Source of the DNA: an uncultured Clostridia bacterium
GTDB lineage: Bacteria > Bacillota > Clostridia > Christensenellales > Aristaeellaceae
Assembly: GCA_934647305.1 (NCBI GenBank)
Contig: CAKUFI010000024.1
Coordinates: 1-34,345, forward strand
Direction: 5' to 3'
Length of the DNA: 34,345 bases
The notes under the pieces are model-generated. The model saw only the letters and a program-made list of their open reading frames with translations, was not told the origin of the DNA and did not search any database. Positions 31,189 through 34,345 of the stretch are shown in pieces (within the stretch, counting starts at the first letter, position 1; each line of letters opens with the position of its first letter). The position numbers were made by a program, and so were the translations under genes.

Positions 31189-31336
31189 GACGCTCTCCTT
31201 TTGCGTTTCACTGCGAGTAAATTGCATGCTTCCTGCTCCTTTCCATTAGACGCGGGGAAGGGCCGTGCGTTTCACACCGCGCGAAAAAAAGTCGCCCCTT
31301 GGATGTATGCGGGGGGACAGGCCGCACAGTCCCGCG

Positions 31337-31366
31337 TTGACGGGAAGGCGGCGGGCGTGCTATACT
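31337..31366 (+). promoter_or_regulatory. Promoter reading into a repeat island
   Basis: -35 TTGACG (31337-31342), 18-nt spacer, -10 TATACT (31361-31366). The next gene in this direction starts 845 bp away, and the whole interval is made of long repeats L6 and L7. Confidence 0.55.
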
Positions 31367-31422
31367 ACTGGGAAAGGGCGCAGGCCGCCTGGCGGCAGCC
31401 AGTGGGTGCAGGCTCAGCCTGC

Positions 31423-31813
31423 CGGCCGCCAAAGGGACCAGGGGAGCTTGCGATGCCCGTCTAATACCTGCGTTGCGTGTCCCCCGCGGCAGCAGGCGGA
31501 ACCGGGCACTGCCCGGCCCGTACCCCTCCAAACGCGGTCCCATGGGTGCGTTCTGAGAAGGATACGTCTCTGTCAAACCAGCTTTTGCTGGCCGAAAGGA
31601 GAAGGGGCAGTTCCAACTGAACCACGGGATTAGCAGGGATGTTGTGCCTCGGGCACGGCGTGGGTGAAGCGCCGAAAGGCGCTTTCGTGAGGCAGGCGGG
31701 GTGGCGGCGGGGGAGAGTGCCTCGGGCGAGGCGTTCGTCACCCTTGTGGGGAACTGCCTCGAGTCTTCCGACAGCGAAGAATTCGGGAACTCCAATCTAT
31801 GGTTCCCGGATTC
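31423..31813. repeat. Composite long repeat, copy L6
   Basis: A full-length copy (391 bp): GGCCGCCAAAGGGACC module, CCGGGCACTGCCCGG near 31503, core, AAGCGCCGAAAGGCGCTT hairpin, and trailer CTTGTGGGGAACTGCC. The final hairpin is GAATTCGGGAAC (31779-31790)/GTTCCCGGATTC (31802-31813, one G-T pair) with loop TCCAATCTATG. Confidence 0.85.
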
Positions 31814-31855
31814 GTGCGGCCCCTGCGGCAGCAGGTGGGTGTCGGCACGGCCGAC

Positions 31856-32185
31856 CGGCTGCGGCCGCCAAAGGGACCAGGGGAGCTTGCGATTGCTCCC
31901 CTAGGCCCCCTTGGATCTCCCTACCCCTCCAAACGCGGTCCCGTGGTTCGGTTCTGAGGTGGATACGTTCCGGTCGGGCCAGTTTTTGGTAGTCGGAAGG
32001 AGAAGGGGTGGTTCCAACTGAACCACGGGATTAGCAGGGATGTTGTGCCTCGGGCACGGCGTGGGTGAAGCGCCGAAAGGCGCTTTCGTGAGGCAGGCGG
32101 GGTGGCGGCGGGGGGCAGTGGGGTTTTGCCGCCCTTGTGGGAAAATGCCTCGGGTTTTCCGCAGACGAAGCTCTGATGTGATATG
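31856..32185. repeat. Composite long repeat, copy L7
   Basis: Starts with the long CCAAAGGGACC-AGGGGAGC/GCTCCCCT hairpin. The central part contains GTGGTTC-CAACT-GAACCAC, a perfect 7-bp hairpin in this copy. Around 32033-32112 it is identical to L6 for about 80 bp. The trailer ends at CAGACGAAG, where the final hairpin is cut off shortly before the ribosome site of the next gene. Confidence 0.85.
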
Positions 32186-32210
32186 GGATTGGGAAGGGAG
32201 AGGAAGCGGC

Positions 32211-33044
32211 GTGAAGCGACTGAAGAAGTATCTGCCCGCGGCCTGCATGTTTCTGGCGTTCGAGGCGCTGGCGGTCGGGCTGTGGCTGGGCAAGGGCAAC
32301 GCGTTTTACCTGTGGAATTTTACGTACATCGGGGGATGTCTGGGGATCGGCCTGGCGCTGTTCACCGCGGGCAAGGGGTTTGCGCGGCGGTTCGCGCAGC
32401 TGGCCGTGGGCAGCTACATGCTGGTCTACCTGGGGCTGATCTGCCGGGAGAACATGCAGATCGAGGGCTTCTGGTACTATCTGTTTCTGGGCGTGTTCGA
32501 GGCGGCGACCATACACTACGCCGCGGCGAAGATCTTCGGGCCGCTGCTGTTCGGGCGCGGCTGGTGCGGGTATGCCTGCTGGACGGCGATGGTGCTCGAT
32601 CTGCTGCCCTACAAGCACCCCGAAGCCCCGAGGCGGAAGCGCCTGGGCGCGCTCAGGTACGTGAACTTCGCGCTGTCGCTTTTGCTGGTGGCCGGGCTGT
32701 TCCTTTCGCGGGCGGCGCACCTGGAGGAGACAATGTTTTACCTCTTCCTGGCCGGAAACGCGCTATACTACGCCTCGGGCATCGCGCTGGCCCTGATTCT
32801 GCGCGACAACCGCGCCTTCTGCAAGTACCTGTGCCCGATCACGGTCTTCCTGAAGCCGGCCAGCTACTTTTCGCTGCTGCGCGTGCACTGCGACGAGCAG
32901 AAGTGCGTGCACTGCGGCAAGTGCCTGAAGGCCTGCCCGATGGACGTGCAGGTGAACTGCGACGCGCGCAGCCGCAAAAACGGCACCGAGTGCATCCTGT
33001 GCTACGAATGCGTCAAGGCCTGCCCGGTCAAGGCGCTGAGGTGA
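32211..33044 (+). CDS. Membrane protein with two 4Fe-4S clusters (NapH/NosR/CcoG-like)
   Basis: A 277-residue integral membrane protein with about five hydrophobic segments. It carries GRGWCGYAC (116-124) and CKYLCP (204-209), the two motifs of the NapH/NosR/RdxA group, and a C-terminal ferredoxin domain with CVHCGKCLKACP (231-243) and CILCYECVKACP (260-272), which binds two [4Fe-4S] clusters. It moves electrons between the membrane and a cytoplasmic partner that is not identified here. The start is GTG at 32211 with GAGAGGAAG just upstream; the open frame to 32040 is repeat sequence. Confidence 0.85.
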   Translation: MKRLKKYLPAACMFLAFEALAVGLWLGKGNAFYLWNFTYIGGCLGIGLALFTAGKGFARRFAQLAVGSYMLVYLGLICRENMQIEGFWYYLFLGVFEAATIHYAAAKIFGPLLFGRGWCGYACWTAMVLDLLPYKHPEAPRRKRLGALRYVNFALSLLLVAGLFLSRAAHLEETMFYLFLAGNALYYASGIALALILRDNRAFCKYLCPITVFLKPASYFSLLRVHCDEQKCVHCGKCLKACPMDVQVNCDARSRKNGTECILCYECVKACPVKALR

Positions 33045-33082
33045 GGCACAGGCAGCTCCTTCGACATTCCCTCGCGCGCTGG

Positions 33083-33111
33083 TTGACAAACGCGAAAGCC
33101 TGATGTATAAT
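33083..33111 (+). promoter_or_regulatory. Consensus sigma-A promoter
   Basis: TTGACA (33083-33088), 17-nt spacer, TATAAT (33106-33111): a perfect match to consensus at optimal spacing. It drives the two-gene unit starting at 33170. Confidence 0.9.
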
Positions 33112-33169
33112 GGATGATGCACAATGAATGTTGCGTAACTGATGATTTGAAATGCATGAGGAGACGCGA

Positions 33170-33481
33170 ATGAAGGATTTTCTGAAGGCGGCGACGCCCT
33201 GGATACTGACCGGGCTGGGAATCGCGCTGTGTGCCGTTCGCGGCGCGAGGGGCAGGCGCGGCGGCGAGGAAGGCGCGCGCGATTACACGGGCGAGCTGTG
33301 CGCCGGGGTGTGCCTGGGCGCGGCGGCCGGTTTTCTGGCCGGGTGGAACCTGAGCCTGAGCATCGTGATGGGCATGCTGCTGTGCGCGGGCAGCGGGCTG
33401 GGCTTTTCGCGCGGACGGCGGGAAAGCGGCGAGCCCTGTCCGTTTCAGGGCGGCGGGGCGGAAAGTGCGGAAATGAAATGA
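33170..33481 (+). CDS. Small membrane protein of unknown function
   Basis: A 103-residue protein with three hydrophobic stretches (about 10-22, 44-58 and 64-80) separated by a basic loop RGARGRRGGEEGAR and a Gly/Glu-rich hydrophilic tail. I do not recognise a family. GAGGAG lies 6 nt before the ATG at 33170; an ATG at 33152 has no site. Its stop overlaps the start of the methyltransferase-like gene (ATGA), so the two are translationally coupled and probably act together in the membrane. Confidence 0.7.
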   Translation: MKDFLKAATPWILTGLGIALCAVRGARGRRGGEEGARDYTGELCAGVCLGAAAGFLAGWNLSLSIVMGMLLCAGSGLGFSRGRRESGEPCPFQGGGAESAEMK

Positions 33482-34098
33482 CGTACGACCTGGAAAAAAG
33501 GCTTCCCTACCCGGTGCTGGCGCTTGTTGTGCTGGCGCTGTTTTACGCGGTGTATTTCGGCAAGATGCTCGCTCAGCGTCAGCAGGGCATCGTTACGGAC
33601 CAGATCGGGCGGCGCAGGGAAAAGACGCTGCACCGGGTGGAGCTGCTGATGAAGACCGCGACCTGCGCCATCGTGCCGGCGCAGCTGCTGTCGATTGCCC
33701 TGAACTGGAGCGCGCTGCCGGACAACGCGCGGCTGACCGGTTTTGGGGTGGGGCTTGTGGGCGACGGGGTGTTCCTGGCGGCGGTTCTGTGCATGAGGGA
33801 CAGCTGGCGGGCCGGCATCCCCGACAGGGACAAGACCGCCCTCGTGACCGGCGGGATCTACGCCTTCAGCCGCAACCCGGCGTTTCTGGGGTTCGACCTG
33901 ATGTACGCGGGCGTGCTGCTGATGTACCTGAACCCACTCACCGCGGCGCTGACCGCCTTCGCCGTGGTCATGCTGCACCTGCAGATCCTGCAGGAGGAAA
34001 GGTATATGGCCGGCGCGTTCGGGGAGGAATACCTGCGCTACAAAGGGCGCGTGATGAGGTACCTGGGGAGAAGGCGGACCGGGACAGGCCGCGTCTGA
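33478..34098 (+). CDS. Isoprenylcysteine methyltransferase-like membrane protein
   Basis: A 206-residue integral membrane protein of the ICMT/phospholipid methyltransferase type. About five hydrophobic segments are visible, and the SAM-binding C-terminal core is recognisable: GIYAFSRNPAFLGF (126-139), then LQEERYMAGAFGEEYLRYKGRVMRYL (171-196). Bacterial members have few proven substrates; small lipids or isoprenoids are possible. It starts inside the stop codon of the small membrane protein. A bidirectional terminator follows. Confidence 0.82.
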   Translation: MTYDLEKRLPYPVLALVVLALFYAVYFGKMLAQRQQGIVTDQIGRRREKTLHRVELLMKTATCAIVPAQLLSIALNWSALPDNARLTGFGVGLVGDGVFLAAVLCMRDSWRAGIPDRDKTALVTGGIYAFSRNPAFLGFDLMYAGVLLMYLNPLTAALTAFAVVMLHLQILQEERYMAGAFGEEYLRYKGRVMRYLGRRRTGTGRV

Positions 34099-34134
34099 AA
34101 AGCGGAAAAACGCGCCATCCGACAAATAAACAAC

Positions 34135-34165
34135 AGGCCCGGAAACCGACGTGGGTTCCGGGCCT
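34135..34165. terminator. Bidirectional terminator
   Basis: AGGCCCGGAAACC (34135-34147) pairs with GGTTCCGGGCCT (34154-34165) with one bulged base. TTTG follows on the plus strand and a T-rich tail (GTTGTTTATTTG) on the minus strand, so it can end both the methyltransferase transcript and the former tRNA transcript. Confidence 0.75.
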
Positions 34166-34168
34166 TTG

Positions 34169-34213
34169 TGGCGTCCCCGGCGCGATTCGAACGCGCGGCC
34201 TTTCGCTTAGGAG
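34169..34213 (-). pseudogene. tRNA-Arg(CCT) 3' half, probable attachment site
   Basis: Minus strand: anticodon loop CTCCTAA (34207-34213), stem half GCGAA, variable AGGCC, T-arm GCGCG-TTCGAAT-CGCGC, acceptor half CGGGGAC, discriminator G and encoded CCA (34169-34171). Upstream, the base partner for GCGAA is absent (CCATA instead of TTCGC), and no D-arm or 5' acceptor half follows. The break falls exactly at the anticodon loop, as left by tyrosine integrases that use the 3' half of a tRNA gene. Confidence 0.85.
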
Positions 34214-34345
34214 TATGGCTTACCATGTGATACACGGTTCGGATGTAACTTCCAATATCATCCCTTAAGCAGAATGACTTGTAGTAAACGAACTTTATGG
34301 TGCAAAACACCTATTCTGACGCAGTTTTATGTGTCCGTTGGGTGG
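34214..34345. mobile_element. End of a putative integrated element (partial)
   Basis: From the break point to the window end the DNA is visibly AT-richer than everything before it and holds no repeat module and no convincing gene. This suits the terminus of an integrative element or prophage that continues beyond the window (inference from the tRNA fragment and composition). Confidence 0.5.

Noticed and set aside
31147..31464. Small plus-strand frame upstream of L6
   Set aside because: It runs opposite the C39 protein start and then through repeat DNA, with no ribosome site.
6442..32299. Recurring minus-strand frame in the long repeats translating as VVQLE-x-P-x-L with RNVS
   Set aside because: It recurs because the DNA repeats recur. 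A second minus-strand frame is open over the same stretch, there is no ribosome site, and the start and end differ between copies. The hairpin content argues for non-coding DNA, although a codon-substitution test would settle it.
34038..34310. Minus-strand 90-codon frame across the tRNA fragment
   Set aside because: It is translated through tRNA and terminator sequence, a common annotation artefact.

Overview
The window is GC-rich DNA from a spore-forming Firmicute, most likely a gut-type member of the Clostridia. The main reasons are a complete spoIIIA sporulation operon, an FtsK/SpoIIIE translocase followed by rimO, pgsA and cinA, strong AGGAGG-type ribosome binding sites and a gene for a 4Fe-4S membrane protein. 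The exact lineage cannot be fixed from the sequence alone.

Layout. 1-2520: tail of a tRNA-Arg(ACG) gene, a lipid kinase, an XRE/S24 repressor-like regulator, and a divergent pair of small genes, with 17-bp palindromic operators between them. 3105-6323: one large orphan glycosidase-like protein. 6985-8525: TetR regulator and cell-wall amidase (minus strand). 9515-14401: spoIIIAA to spoIIIAH on the plus strand. It is split by two repeat islands and has a 52-residue remnant in the spoIIIAF position. 15135-18169: two G3E/CobW GTPases (metal chaperone type) and an acyltransferase. 18389-18808: a small P-loop protein. 19293-26765: ftsK, rimO, pgsA, cinA and a Nudix hydrolase, all minus. 27054-29286: uxaC and an SGNH/DUF4886 hydrolase. 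29848-31188: a membrane-anchored C39-like peptidase. 32211-34098: ferredoxin-type membrane protein, small membrane protein and ICMT-like methyltransferase. 34169-34213: a 3' half of tRNA-Arg(CCT), followed by AT-richer DNA. This looks like the end of an integrated mobile element that lies mostly outside the window.

The most unusual content is between the genes. About ten intergenic islands of 350-1000 bp are built almost entirely from a few interchangeable hairpin modules. The best-defined is a 123-128 bp unit, seen in seven complete copies. It consists of a 15-bp palindrome with a 3-nt spacer, a perfect palindrome of variable sequence, a second hairpin with a variable 12-bp stem around a conserved 11-nt loop, a conserved linker, and another 15-bp palindrome. 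Stem sequences differ from copy to copy but stay complementary, while loops and linkers hold constant. A second composite element of about 350-400 bp is present in seven copies. One copy has been split by a 459-bp insertion flanked by a 16-bp duplication. These repeats interrupt the spoIIIA operon twice and separate pgsA from cinA. I regard this mosaic hairpin family as the candidate undescribed system. Whether it is mobile DNA, structured RNA or both cannot be decided from one window.
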